From: Novacetimonas pomaceti
GTDB taxonomy: Bacteria > Pseudomonadota > Alphaproteobacteria > Acetobacterales > Acetobacteraceae
Length of the DNA: 64,000 nucleotides
Reading direction: 5' to 3'
NCBI RefSeq assembly: GCF_003207955.1
Contig: NZ_NOXG01000007.1
Coordinates: forward strand, 61,869-125,868
The notes below the pieces were generated by a model. That model was given only the letters and a program-made list of their open reading frames with translations, searched no databases and had not been told where the DNA came from. The position numbers and the translations under genes were made by a program. Positions 51,696-60,513 of this stretch are shown here, piece by piece (the first letter of the stretch is position 1; every line of letters begins with the position of its first letter).

Positions 51696-52688
51696 TCAGG
51701 GACGGGCGGCAGGCGCGGCGGCGGCCGGTGCCGAAGCCGGGGCGTTGGGATGGTCGTGGGGCATGATGTCGTCACTGCCGGAGGAGCCGGAGACGATCTG
51801 CCACTGCGTGCGGTCATCCTGGTATCGCGACAGGCACATATCCAGCGCCTGATATTTTTCCAGCCGTTCCGGGTCGTTCGCCATGGCGATGCAGGCAGCC
51901 TTCAGGTCGCTGTCATAGCGACGCCACGAGGCGGACAGCGCGGCCTCGGTTTTCTGTTCCGAACCGACGCAGTCGTTGCCGCTGTCCTCCATCTCCACAT
52001 GTTCATGGGCGCAGTTCTGCGCGATCGCGAAACGTGGCAGGGAAATGGGACGCCCGTGCAGCGTGTCATAGGGATGATGCGCCAATTGTTCGATATCGGG
52101 CGGCGGCGGTGTGTTGGCGGGCGTCGCGGCGGGGCCAAGCGGCGGCGGCATCCACAGGGCATGGGCGGTCGCGAAATTGCCCAGTTGCGACAGGGCGCTG
52201 GCGGCCCCGACCAGCGAGAATGGCACCGCGTCATGTTCCAGCGGCACAAGGTTGCCGGTGGTGACACCCTGCAACTGCTGCATCAGGTCGGCCACGGCGC
52301 CGGGCGTCATGTCGCCGCCCGCCGTGTCCCACTTCCGCCCCTTGGAGAAAATCTGCAGCACCAGTTCGAACTTGCCGATCACGACGCCGGCGGTCCGCAC
52401 GCCCGACGGGTTCTTGTAACGGTGATGCAGGACATGCACCGCCATCCCCAGCGAGCCGGAGGTGGAGGAGCGGTAGAAGATGATTTCAAGGTCTTTCTGG
52501 CGGGAAATGATCATCGGCTGGCCCTGCGCCCCGTCGGGCGAAAACGACCATCCCGCGTCCTGCGCCGTGGCGGCGGAGGGGCTGGCGGATTGCGCCTGCG
52601 CGCGCGGCACGGCGATACCGTGCGGGCCGGATGCCGCAATTCCCAGGGTGACGCCAACGGTCAGGGCCGCGACAGATAAAATGCGCAT
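51696..52688 (-). CDS. Secreted protein with four-Cys C-terminal domain
   Basis: 330 aa with signal peptide. The N-terminal domain is beta-rich (LEIIFYRSSTSGSLGMAVHV). The C-terminal part has NCAHEHVEMEDSGNDCVGSE, W-x-x-Y, LKAACIAMAN and YQALDMCLSRYQ, the same Cys spacing as the 17070 protein. A Pro/Ala/His tail ends it. ATG 52688 chosen; 52718 is possible. Function unknown. Confidence 0.65.
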   Translation of the reverse strand: MRILSVAALTVGVTLGIAASGPHGIAVPRAQAQSASPSAATAQDAGWSFSPDGAQGQPMIISRQKDLEIIFYRSSTSGSLGMAVHVLHHRYKNPSGVRTAGVVIGKFELVLQIFSKGRKWDTAGGDMTPGAVADLMQQLQGVTTGNLVPLEHDAVPFSLVGAASALSQLGNFATAHALWMPPPLGPAATPANTPPPPDIEQLAHHPYDTLHGRPISLPRFAIAQNCAHEHVEMEDSGNDCVGSEQKTEAALSASWRRYDSDLKAACIAMANDPERLEKYQALDMCLSRYQDDRTQWQIVSGSSGSDDIMPHDHPNAPASAPAAAAPAARP

Positions 52689-53012
52689 CCTGACCAGTTT
52701 CCCCCGCGTGATGATCATGTTGTGGCCATGCCAGCATCCCGCTGGACCCGGGGCATGATACCCCGCCGGCCGCCATGCCTCAATGGGGGTGGGGCGCGGG
52801 CGCGTCATGGCAAGGCCGCGCGGGACGCTGCCCCCGGCCCGGGATGTCATGGGGTGCGGGGGCCGGTTGCCGCCCGCGTGCGATGGCGATGTGGTTGGGG
52901 CGATGTGGTCGGGAAATATGGACAGGGGCGTCGCCCCTGAACCCCGCCAGAGGTCGCGGACCTCTGGACACCCTGATTTCCCGTCCCGTGCCGGGGCGGG
53001 GAAGGCGTGCGA
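52689..53012. other. GC-rich intergenic stretch
   Basis: About 320 bp upstream of the four-Cys gene and downstream of the SVGD paralogue. No gene, repeat or RNA recognised; short frames here lack support. Confidence 0.4.
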
Positions 53013-53249
53013 TCAGTGGCGCACGCCAGAGCGCGGGCCGGTTTCCGTATCCGTGAGGTTGTTGATGGAATTGCGCACCCGCGCCCACATCACGGCCATT
53101 TCCAGGTCGCCGACGCTGAAATACATCCCCGACCGCAATCCCGCGATGCCAGAGGCCTTTTCCCCGAACAGGCGGATCATGCAGGCCGCATGCGCCACGG
53201 GATCGTGGATTGAAAAATCTTGTTTAATATTTTTCATCGCCCTGTTCAT
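53013..53249 (-). CDS. Small SVGD-type protein, paralogue of 51196-51453
   Basis: 78 aa, with GMYFSVGDLEMAVMWARVRN as the conserved block. The start is unclear (ATG 53249 or 53237). The gene is slightly A/T-richer at its 5' end. Shares the SVGD core with 51196-51453 but no FNR box was seen upstream. Confidence 0.55.
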   Translation of the reverse strand: MNRAMKNIKQDFSIHDPVAHAACMIRLFGEKASGIAGLRSGMYFSVGDLEMAVMWARVRNSINNLTDTETGPRSGVRH

Positions 53250-53425
53250 GGCAAAAGATCATGACCGAAATACGTTCACAATATGGCGGTCTTGCGTTGC
53301 CCATTATCCACAGGCCAATGACTATGGCGGACGACGTCCATCATAAACGTGTAATGTTTCGTGACCTATAAAACATGTTCAGGACGCAGGCTATCTCTGG
53401 TATGCCCTTTTTCCGTCAAGATAAA

Positions 53426-53442
53426 GTGACAATATATGTCAC
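53426..53442. promoter_or_regulatory. Inverted repeat, candidate operator
   Basis: GTGACAATATATGTCAC: perfect 6-bp arms around 5 bases, about 80 bp before the 53522 start. Regulator unknown. Confidence 0.35.
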
Positions 53443-53521
53443 GACGGCGCGGTGGGGAGCCGCGGGGCTCCTGCTGTCAATGTCCGCGCGTCATGGACCG
53501 CAATCACGGGATTGTTACGAA

Positions 53522-54154
53522 GTGAAGATACATACAGGCTTTCTCGCAGGGGTTGTTGCTCTGTCCATGCTGCCGGCGGTCGCGTCGGCGCAGGAGGCGG
53601 GGCAGCTTCAGGACAGCACCCAGTGGACACAGGCCCCCGCCGGCGCGCGGCAGGCCCTTGCCACGCCACAGCAGCAGGCCGCGCCCCCGGCCATGACCAT
53701 CGACGAACGGCATGACGGATGGGTGGCCATCCATCATTCCCCCGACCATGGGCTGCATACCGACCTGTGCATCGCAGGCGCGGAAAACGAGGTGCTGATG
53801 GTCCGTGCCGACGCGGATTCCCTGCAACTGCGCAGCGCGGACGACCACTGGACCCTGACCCCGGGGTCAAAGGGCGACATGACGGTGCGCATCGGCGCGT
53901 ACCAGCATGTCTTTCACATGCAGGCCAACGACGCGACCACCCTGTCGGTGGACCTGAAGCCAAAGGAAATGGCCGCGCTGCTGGACGGGATGGAACAGGG
54001 GCGCAATGCCTCGGTCGAATATGGGTCGCGCACGGTGGTCAACATGGCCCTGACCGGCAGCGCGCCGGTGCTGGACCGTTTCCGTGGATGCGCGGAAACC
54101 AACCACTTCGCCGACCTTGGCCGCGCCCCGGATGCGCGCGCGACGCCGTTCTGA
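53522..54154 (+). CDS. Secreted protein of unknown function
   Basis: 210 aa if GTG 53522 is the start, which gives a clean signal peptide (HTGFLAGVVALSMLPAVASA). The frame is open upstream to 53375 without better starts. Gln/Ala/Pro-rich linker, then DERHDGWVAIHHSPDHGLHT and a beta-rich domain with two Cys (LCIAG, RGCAETN). No family recognised. Confidence 0.6.
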   Translation: MKIHTGFLAGVVALSMLPAVASAQEAGQLQDSTQWTQAPAGARQALATPQQQAAPPAMTIDERHDGWVAIHHSPDHGLHTDLCIAGAENEVLMVRADADSLQLRSADDHWTLTPGSKGDMTVRIGAYQHVFHMQANDATTLSVDLKPKEMAALLDGMEQGRNASVEYGSRTVVNMALTGSAPVLDRFRGCAETNHFADLGRAPDARATPF

Positions 54155-54304
54155 CGGCCCGCGCGGCTGATGTCTCGCGCGCCACGATGGGGTGGCGCGC
54201 GGTCAGCGCATGACAGCTCGCCCGTCGTCCCGTGGTGACAATGCGGATGGGATGGGAAAAAATCCCGCCCATCATTGCATCGACCCCCACGGAGGACAGA
54301 CAAG

Positions 54305-54829
54305 GTGAATCGACTGTTTCATGGGCGCGCATGGCGTGTGGCGGGCATCGCACCGGCGCTGTGCGCGGGCTGGATCACTCTTGCAAACGCGGCCCATGCC
54401 ACCAGCCCCCGCCATGCCGCCACCCCCGCCGCCGCCACGGTGCCGGTCATGGACGTGCCCACCCTGCTGTCGCAGGGGCCGTCGCTGGTGGGCAAGCGCG
54501 TGACCCTGACCTGTTACATCGCATCGGCCAGTTCGGGCGGCGCGGCCTGTTCGGCCTTTCGCATTGATGACCTGCCCGATCACGTGAACTGGAACGGCAG
54601 CGTGCCGCTGGATGGCGCGTCGATGGATGGCGCGTCGCTGGACAAGGCGCAGCAGATGTGCGGCGACACCGGCATGCACCCGCAGTGCAAGGCCGAGGTG
54701 ACGGGCATCGTCTATGACCCGTTCGGCGACATGGGCGTGCAGGGGAAGCGCAATTTCGAACTGCGCGACGCGCGCATCCACTGGCTGGCCCTGCCGGAAA
54801 AGACCACCCGCACCACCCGCCACCGCTGA
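54305..54829 (+). CDS. Secreted protein of unknown function
   Basis: 174 aa from GTG 54305, preceded by GGAGG. Signal peptide, then LLSQGPSLVGKRVTLTCYIA, ACSAFRIDD, MCGDTGMHPQC and AEVTGIVYDPFG. The single-domain OB-like pattern (strands around VGKRVTL and AEVTGIV) with Cys is suggestive only. Last gene before the A/T-rich island. Confidence 0.6.
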   Translation: MNRLFHGRAWRVAGIAPALCAGWITLANAAHATSPRHAATPAAATVPVMDVPTLLSQGPSLVGKRVTLTCYIASASSGGAACSAFRIDDLPDHVNWNGSVPLDGASMDGASLDKAQQMCGDTGMHPQCKAEVTGIVYDPFGDMGVQGKRNFELRDARIHWLALPEKTTRTTRHR

Positions 54830-55271
54830 TCCGCACTTTTTGGCAGGGATGCGCCGGCCCGGGCCGGTTCATTCCTGCGGTCAGGGTGCCCCCGATGGAT
54901 GCCGCGTTTATTGGATAGTGGGCTTTGGGGGGGAAGTAGAACGTCTGCGAACGGGCTGAATGAACAGAATAGCTGACATCCATTGCAGCCGCGTTTCTCG
55001 AACCTAATCCCTTCCAGAAAACCCTGGCTGTCCGAAAAAGCGGGTCCACCTCTCTTCTCAGGACTGAATCAGAACAAGCAGTTCGCGTCACTTCACAGAA
55101 TGAGACAGAGATAGTATCATCAGGGATTAGGCCAAGCTCGATGAGAAGCGTTCGGAGCTGGAGCCGATATTTCGGTTGATACCTCTAGCATCCTAAAGCA
55201 GCACGTCGAACTGATCACTGCCTAATGGTCGACAGCTAGTTAGATTTTTATACGTAATCGCGTGATCTATA
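54830..55271. other. Left margin of the A/T-rich island, no supported gene
   Basis: About 440 bp in which GC falls sharply after about 54960. Reading frames are short and lack starts. It may hold decayed mobile-element DNA, but no transposase or inverted terminus was recognised. Confidence 0.45.
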
Positions 55272-56693
55272 CTAAAGATATCCAATTGCTTTACCGTAGT
55301 TAAAAAGTTTTGTTAAAGTATAATTGGCTATATCGGCACGCCCCACTCTCTTTCGCCACATAACTTCGATACGAATTCTTCCCACGGATATCTCAGCGAG
55401 GAGGTCTGTCCTTCTAGTTAATCCAGCCCCAAAATCTTGTTCTACTTTGTATGATTCAATAAAACGCGCGGCTACGAGTGCTTCTCCTAAAGATTTGTTC
55501 AAAAGAGCGTCATTAGTCGTCGCTATGTCTACAAGTTTTTCAAATGCTTCGACACTTGACGATCCAAGTTTTGCCCCTCGAGCTAAGGTTCCTTGTGATC
55601 CTGCGCGGAATATCGATCCAAGCTCAGTATTATTCAATCGCTCTATGGCGTTATCTTGATTACCACTTATAGAAAGCTTATTCCTCGTCATTCGATCCTT
55701 TAAGTCTTCACTCCCAAAAGCCCTTGCGATCTCCAATGCTGCCAAGACTGGAAGATGAAAAATTTTTGCATCGAGAACACTTCCTAATAGTCCAATCTTG
55801 TCAGGATAATTTCTAAGATTGGCTACGATATTCGCGCCCGTAGAAGTCAACAGACGCTCGGTATCTATTGCGGCATATTGACCCCTCGTGAGACCGTTTA
55901 CCTCACCTTCAGGATTGTTCCCCGCTATCACTAACACCCACAGGCGACACTTTTCTCTCTCAATAAGCTTCTGCACAACCTTGCTACGCTTAGTTATAAG
56001 CGAACTTAAGTTAGTCATAAATCCGCCAATCGTACGCGAATTTGCCGCGCATTGATCGACGTCGTCGACAGTCAATCCTAGGTCAGAAAGTCCCGATCCC
56101 TGGTTCAAGGTCGCAAGAGTGCGTTCGGCGATATCCAAGTATTGCTCTTTACGAGGCCCTGTAAACTCCGGTATCATTGAAGAGTCTCCCAAAAGAGATT
56201 CAGCTCCAATCCTTTCTGCAAGATAAACAATACGCTCCCGAAGCTCATCAGTGTTGCATGGCCATACTACTAGTGCATTCTCACCGTTAGCCGACCGTAT
56301 GTAACCGTTGATGGAGTGAAGCCAGTCCTCTAGCTCTCTATCAGAGTAGGACCTCAACGCTTCGCGCTCTTCGAGAACGTGAACTATTAATCCGTTTCTC
56401 CTCACGGGTGCATTTCGAAAATAATTTTTTATGTCTTGGGAGCCCTCAACTGAGTGCGTCTCAACGTCTTCTCGAAAGAAGTGCAATGTGTGGAGAAATG
56501 TTGATTTTCCTGCCCCTGAAGCGCCTTTAAGAATTAGAAAAGCGCCGCGACCCGTTGAATACATTCTGGCATAAACGGTATCGATTATTTCCAACGCGCT
56601 GGTGATAGGAACGACAATGGTTCCGATATCAGAGCGCGCTTTGCGCTCAAGGTTTTCAAAACGATCAGGAAGAATAGGTTTGATAACTGTCAT
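55272..56693 (-). CDS. P-loop ATPase, possible defence gene, A/T-rich
   Basis: 473 aa. Walker A KGASGAGKST at residues 56-65; a hydrophobic Walker-B-like strand is less clear (LWVLVIAGNN or ALVVWPCNTDE). The C-terminal block DLLAEISVGRIRIEVMWRK and the following YTLTKLFNYGKAIGYL resemble nuclease-type ends seen in ATPases linked to phage defence; the PD-(D/E)xK reading is inference. Base composition is strikingly A/T-rich, and the gene is isolated. AAAGG precedes ATG 56693. No partner protein besides a small NTF2-like gene. Confidence 0.65.
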   Translation of the reverse strand: MTVIKPILPDRFENLERKARSDIGTIVVPITSALEIIDTVYARMYSTGRGAFLILKGASGAGKSTFLHTLHFFREDVETHSVEGSQDIKNYFRNAPVRRNGLIVHVLEEREALRSYSDRELEDWLHSINGYIRSANGENALVVWPCNTDELRERIVYLAERIGAESLLGDSSMIPEFTGPRKEQYLDIAERTLATLNQGSGLSDLGLTVDDVDQCAANSRTIGGFMTNLSSLITKRSKVVQKLIEREKCRLWVLVIAGNNPEGEVNGLTRGQYAAIDTERLLTSTGANIVANLRNYPDKIGLLGSVLDAKIFHLPVLAALEIARAFGSEDLKDRMTRNKLSISGNQDNAIERLNNTELGSIFRAGSQGTLARGAKLGSSSVEAFEKLVDIATTNDALLNKSLGEALVAARFIESYKVEQDFGAGLTRRTDLLAEISVGRIRIEVMWRKRVGRADIANYTLTKLFNYGKAIGYL

Positions 56694-56832
56694 GACGAGC
56701 CTTTATCGATGTTTTGCAATCTGTCTAATCTGTCCACTCTTGTCGCCCTCTCCGAAACCGCTGAACGTCTGAGTTGAGGCGACAGCAGCCAACGTTCCTT
56801 CAATCTGTTAACATTGGCGCGCCCTGCTTAAA

Positions 56833-57165
56833 CTAGGCGCGTTTTATTTTGTCGCCTTCCAGCTCGTATATACCAATGACATCCAGCGTAACTCGCCCTT
56901 TGGGAAAGTTCCGGGTCACGACTTCACGATCTATCACTAGTCCGCCCACATCCACTCGGCTGATCAATTCGGCAAACAGATCTGGCTCTTTAAAGCGTTC
57001 AACATGTCGCGTTCTGATGGCCTCCGCGCCCGCAGCAAGCAAAGTATCTGGCCAGGCATAAACCTCTGCATCTGGTGCCCAGCATGCCATAAAGGCTTTG
57101 ATGTCACGTGCATTATAGGCATCCAACTGCCGACGGATAATTTCAGCTTCGCCGCATGACTGCAT
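56833..57165 (-). CDS. NTF2-like (SnoaL-type) protein
   Basis: 110 aa: QLDAYNARDIKAFMACWAPD, then DAEVYAWPDTLLAAGAEAI and DVIGIYELEGDKIKRA. NTF2/SnoaL-fold proteins are small cyclases, isomerases or binding proteins; the residue set does not fix which. GGAAATCGAT precedes ATG 57165. In the same A/T-rich island, 139 bp from the ATPase. Confidence 0.8.
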   Translation of the reverse strand: MQSCGEAEIIRRQLDAYNARDIKAFMACWAPDAEVYAWPDTLLAAGAEAIRTRHVERFKEPDLFAELISRVDVGGLVIDREVVTRNFPKGRVTLDVIGIYELEGDKIKRA

Positions 57166-57571
57166 ATCGATTTCCAACGTTATCAGCCCCCTATTTGCAC
57201 AGAACGACCATCTTCATCGAAGTCTGCTTTCAGGATAAAGTTAGCAGACTTGAAATGACCGTAAAGAGGCGACTGCCGACCCTCCCAAATGCAGCGTAAA
57301 AATTGGGGACAGCCATCTGCGGCACCTGATGATATGCTGACGCAGGGTCCGTCCCCTGAAACGGTGCGGAAATTTCAGGCCACCCGCACAGGAAATATTC
57401 TCCAGCCTGACAGGCGGTTCCTGCCGACACTCCGCTTCGATCGCGGATGCTGCCTTGAGCGGAAAAGCAAAGGCCCGGTCATGACTGATCTGAAAACACG
57501 ACCGGACAGGCGTGGTCAGCCAAAATCCTGCAGGATGCATCGCCCATGCGATGATAGGGCCGACAGGATGT
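57166..57571. other. Right part of the island, no supported gene
   Basis: About 405 bp of intermediate GC between the NTF2-like gene and the GPH transporter. Short frames in both directions lack start signals. May be decayed mobile DNA; no terminal repeat recognised. Confidence 0.45.
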
Positions 57572-58882
57572 TCATTGCCTCTCCCGCCACGCCAGAAGGC
57601 ACAGGGCCTGCATGCATACCGCCCCCAGCGGCAGCCACACAAATCCCGCCACGATCCAGAATGACAGATCCGGCGGCTGCGCAACCCCGTCCCCGCCCTC
57701 GACATAATGGCCCTGCGACAGGAACTGCGCCAGGACGAAGCCGGTCAGGCCCATCGCCAGCTTCGTGACCCATGTGTTGATCGAATACGCCAGTCCCGCC
57801 GACCCGGTGGAGGTCCGGGGATCGCCATCATCCACGGCGTCCGCCAGCACGGTGTAATACAGCGGGGACATCACGCCCTGCGCCAGCGCCAGCAGGGCCA
57901 CGGACAGGAAAAAGCCAGTCATGGACGCCCCCGCCACGGCCATCGCCAGATACGCCACGCCCTGCGCGATCAGGCACATGATCCCGCAGCGGACGGTGCC
58001 CACGCGCCTTGCCAGCGGCAGGCACGCGGGCACGCCCGCGAACAGCAGGACGGTGATGAAGGTAATGATATTGGCGCCAAGCTGCTCCGTCCCCCCAAGG
58101 ACGATGCGCGCGTAATACAGGGCAAACCCGAACAGGGCCGCCTGCCCCACGAAATAGAAGAATGCGAGCAGGTTGCTCAGCACCCATTGCCGGTTCCCGA
58201 AAAGATTTCGCAGCGTGACCATAAGGTCCTGCCGCACGGGGGCCGGCGGGTGCCGCACGGTGCAGCCACGCGCCACGCACAGCCACAGGAGGCTGCCCAT
58301 AACCGACAGGACCAGCACATAGACCGCCATGCCATACCGGTGCTGCGCCGCGCTTTCGCCGCCACCCAGCCACGTGATGGCGGGAATGGTCAGCAGCGCC
58401 ACCAGCAGCGACCCGGCCTGGCACCCCATCATGCGGAACGCATTCAGGCCCACGCGCCCGGTGGCGGACCGGCTGATCATGACCGCCAGCGCGCCATAGG
58501 GCGTATTGATGCAGGAATAGACGGCGCCGAACACGATATAGGTCGCGCCCGCCCACACGACCTTCCCCATGGGCGAAAGCGGCAGGGCCACAAAGCACAG
58601 GAATCCCGTGATGCCAAAGGGAATGGCAAGCGCACGGATCAGGCGCGGCACGATCAGCCCGCCGACCCGGTCCACGGCATAGCCGATGGCCGGATCGCAG
58701 AAGGCGTCCACCACACGCGCCACCAGCAGTATCCACGACACGGCAGCCAGCGGCAGTCCATAGATATCCGTGTAATAATACATCAGGTAGGAGGACGTCA
58801 TGCCCCACATCATGTTGGAGGCGGCATCGCCACAGCCATAGGCCGCCTTTTCTTGCACGGAAAGCGCCTGTCCGTTCGCCAT
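57572..58882 (-). CDS. GPH family sugar:cation symporter
   Basis: 436 aa, twelve hydrophobic segments. GPH-type core: YGCGDAASNMMWGMTSSYLM, YYTDIYGLP, ARVVDAFCDPAIGYAVDR, and INTPYGALAVMISRSA. MelB/YicJ-like transporters import glycosides or sugars with Na+ or H+. GGGGAAAGC precedes ATG 58882. It is downstream of an alpha/beta hydrolase on the same strand. Confidence 0.88.
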   Translation of the reverse strand: MANGQALSVQEKAAYGCGDAASNMMWGMTSSYLMYYYTDIYGLPLAAVSWILLVARVVDAFCDPAIGYAVDRVGGLIVPRLIRALAIPFGITGFLCFVALPLSPMGKVVWAGATYIVFGAVYSCINTPYGALAVMISRSATGRVGLNAFRMMGCQAGSLLVALLTIPAITWLGGGESAAQHRYGMAVYVLVLSVMGSLLWLCVARGCTVRHPPAPVRQDLMVTLRNLFGNRQWVLSNLLAFFYFVGQAALFGFALYYARIVLGGTEQLGANIITFITVLLFAGVPACLPLARRVGTVRCGIMCLIAQGVAYLAMAVAGASMTGFFLSVALLALAQGVMSPLYYTVLADAVDDGDPRTSTGSAGLAYSINTWVTKLAMGLTGFVLAQFLSQGHYVEGGDGVAQPPDLSFWIVAGFVWLPLGAVCMQALCLLAWRERQ

Positions 58883-59036
58883 TACCCCGCTTTCCCCGAA
58901 ATCGTGGATCACGCCGTACGCTACCATGTGGGCGTGAAACGACAAGCCGGGGCGGACGCCATCACCCCGCTGTCGTGGCCATTTCCTGCAAAAGACGCGG
59001 CCACCCCACCGACCGCCCCTGTTTCCCGCCATCCGG

Positions 59037-59999
59037 TCAGCGCAGCGTCCGGTCGAAGAACGCCACGATCCGGCCATCGAAATCGCGATGGAACGCGGCG
59101 CGGTCGAATCCCGGCGCGCTGCGGCAGATCGGCGTGGGCGCGGCGCAGGGGGCGAGGAAGTCGAAATGCCCGGCCCCCGGCACGCCATGGAATTCCGGCG
59201 CGCGGGGCAGGTCGGCGCGCACCGCGTCGGCATAAAGCGGCGCGGGCAGGATATGGTCGTCATCCGCGCGCCACAGCTGCACGGGGATCGTCACATCCCG
59301 CAGCCCTTCCTTTCCGAACGCGTACCCCAGCGCCGGGGCCGCCACCGCGATCGCCCTGATCCGGGGATCGTGGCTGTCGGACCATGTGGGCAGCGGACCG
59401 GGATGTTCCCTGATCAGCCGACAGTCATAATATTGCGGATACCGCGCGCAATGCGTGCCCACGCGGGTCAGGTCCGGCCGCGCGCCCGCCGCCGCCAGCA
59501 CCGTGAACCCGCCGGAGGAAAACCCGAATGCGCCGATCCGGGCCGGGTCGATGACCGCATGCCCCGGCCATGTCGCAAGCATGTAGGTAATCAGTCCGCC
59601 CAGCGCCTTTGGCCGTTCCTCCATATGGATGGCGCGGCTGTCATCGCGCCAGCTGTCGCCGGGATGGGTCAGGGCCGCCACCACAAACCCCGCACGCGCC
59701 AGCGCGACAGCGGTGTCGAGATGGCCGGAAAACGCGCCGCCATGGCCGTGCGAAATGACAACCAGCGGCAGGCCACGACCCGATGGGGGCGCATCCGGCA
59801 CCACGTCCTGTTCATAAATGCCCAGCCGCTGGTGCACCGGCGTGCCGGCCGCCGGATACCAGATGCCGATTTCGGTGCCGTCGGGCATGTGCCGGTACTG
59901 GAACCCGGCTTCGTCCGGCGCGGCGGCGGCAATGCCGTATGATGCGATCAGAAGCAGCAGGGCAGGCAGCGCCGCAAGGGCGGGCAGTCGTATGGGCAT
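59037..59999 (-). CDS. Secreted alpha/beta hydrolase (PAF-acetylhydrolase/dienelactone hydrolase-like)
   Basis: 320 aa. Signal peptide (LPALAALPALLLLIASYGIA). GFSSGGF is the nucleophile elbow, WRADDDHILP carries the Asp and GAGHFDFL the His. LVVISHGHGGAFSG forms the oxyanion side. Esterase-type enzyme of the periplasm; substrate unknown. The next gene, the GPH transporter, begins 154 bp downstream, possibly co-regulated. Confidence 0.85.
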   Translation of the reverse strand: MPIRLPALAALPALLLLIASYGIAAAAPDEAGFQYRHMPDGTEIGIWYPAAGTPVHQRLGIYEQDVVPDAPPSGRGLPLVVISHGHGGAFSGHLDTAVALARAGFVVAALTHPGDSWRDDSRAIHMEERPKALGGLITYMLATWPGHAVIDPARIGAFGFSSGGFTVLAAAGARPDLTRVGTHCARYPQYYDCRLIREHPGPLPTWSDSHDPRIRAIAVAAPALGYAFGKEGLRDVTIPVQLWRADDDHILPAPLYADAVRADLPRAPEFHGVPGAGHFDFLAPCAAPTPICRSAPGFDRAAFHRDFDGRIVAFFDRTLR

Positions 60000-60513
60000 G
60001 GTGGGAACACCTGGTTCGATGTGAAAACCACACCTGCCCGGCCCATGTTCGAAAAGGCGGAAAACCGGGCTTTTCGTAAATGGGCGAACGGGCGCGCGGA
60101 TGGGTGGGACGGTAGCATCGAAACAGGGTGTCGAACAGGATTTGCGGTGATGGCCGGGGGTGTTTTCCCGTCCGTGCCATGACGGGGGCGGGCAGGATGC
60201 GTTCGGGTGCCGGCAATCCCCGAAATCATGAAAGTTTCTGGTGCAGATTTTGTTTTTTGGCAACAGCCTGTCTCCAGCACATCGGGACCTGACGGGGAGT
60301 ATTGTTGTCCATAAGTAACAAAAGTTTTTGGGTGTCGCCTTTTTTTAAAAAGGTGACGTCTTATTGAAGCTTTTTGAAAAAAGCTTCACCAAAAACTTTC
60401 ATGACTTCAGGACTGTCTTTTCAGACAGCACCGGGAAACATCCACGGCGGGCCGGCGTTTGCCGCCGGAGGGCACGTGCCCGGATTCTTCCCGCAGGAAA
60501 GACGCAACACAGG
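60000..60513. promoter_or_regulatory. Divergent intergenic region with a repeat copy
   Basis: 514 bp with promoters for the hydrolase and the BBE oxidase. A repeat copy (60319-60401) and a trace of another (about 60230-60246) lie here. Confidence 0.5.
60319..60401 (+). repeat. Composite palindromic repeat, full copy
   Basis: AAAGTTTTTGGGTGTCGCC hairpin, GAAGC hairpin, CACCAAAAACTTTC. One of two copies at a divergent gene junction. Confidence 0.85.

Noticed and set aside
54447..55091. Minus-strand frame of 214 codons across the island margin
   Set aside because: It overlaps the better-supported plus-strand gene at 54305 and the start region looks like random A/T-rich sequence.
57707..59359. 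Long plus-strand frame over the GPH and hydrolase genes
   Set aside because: Antisense shadow of two recognised families.
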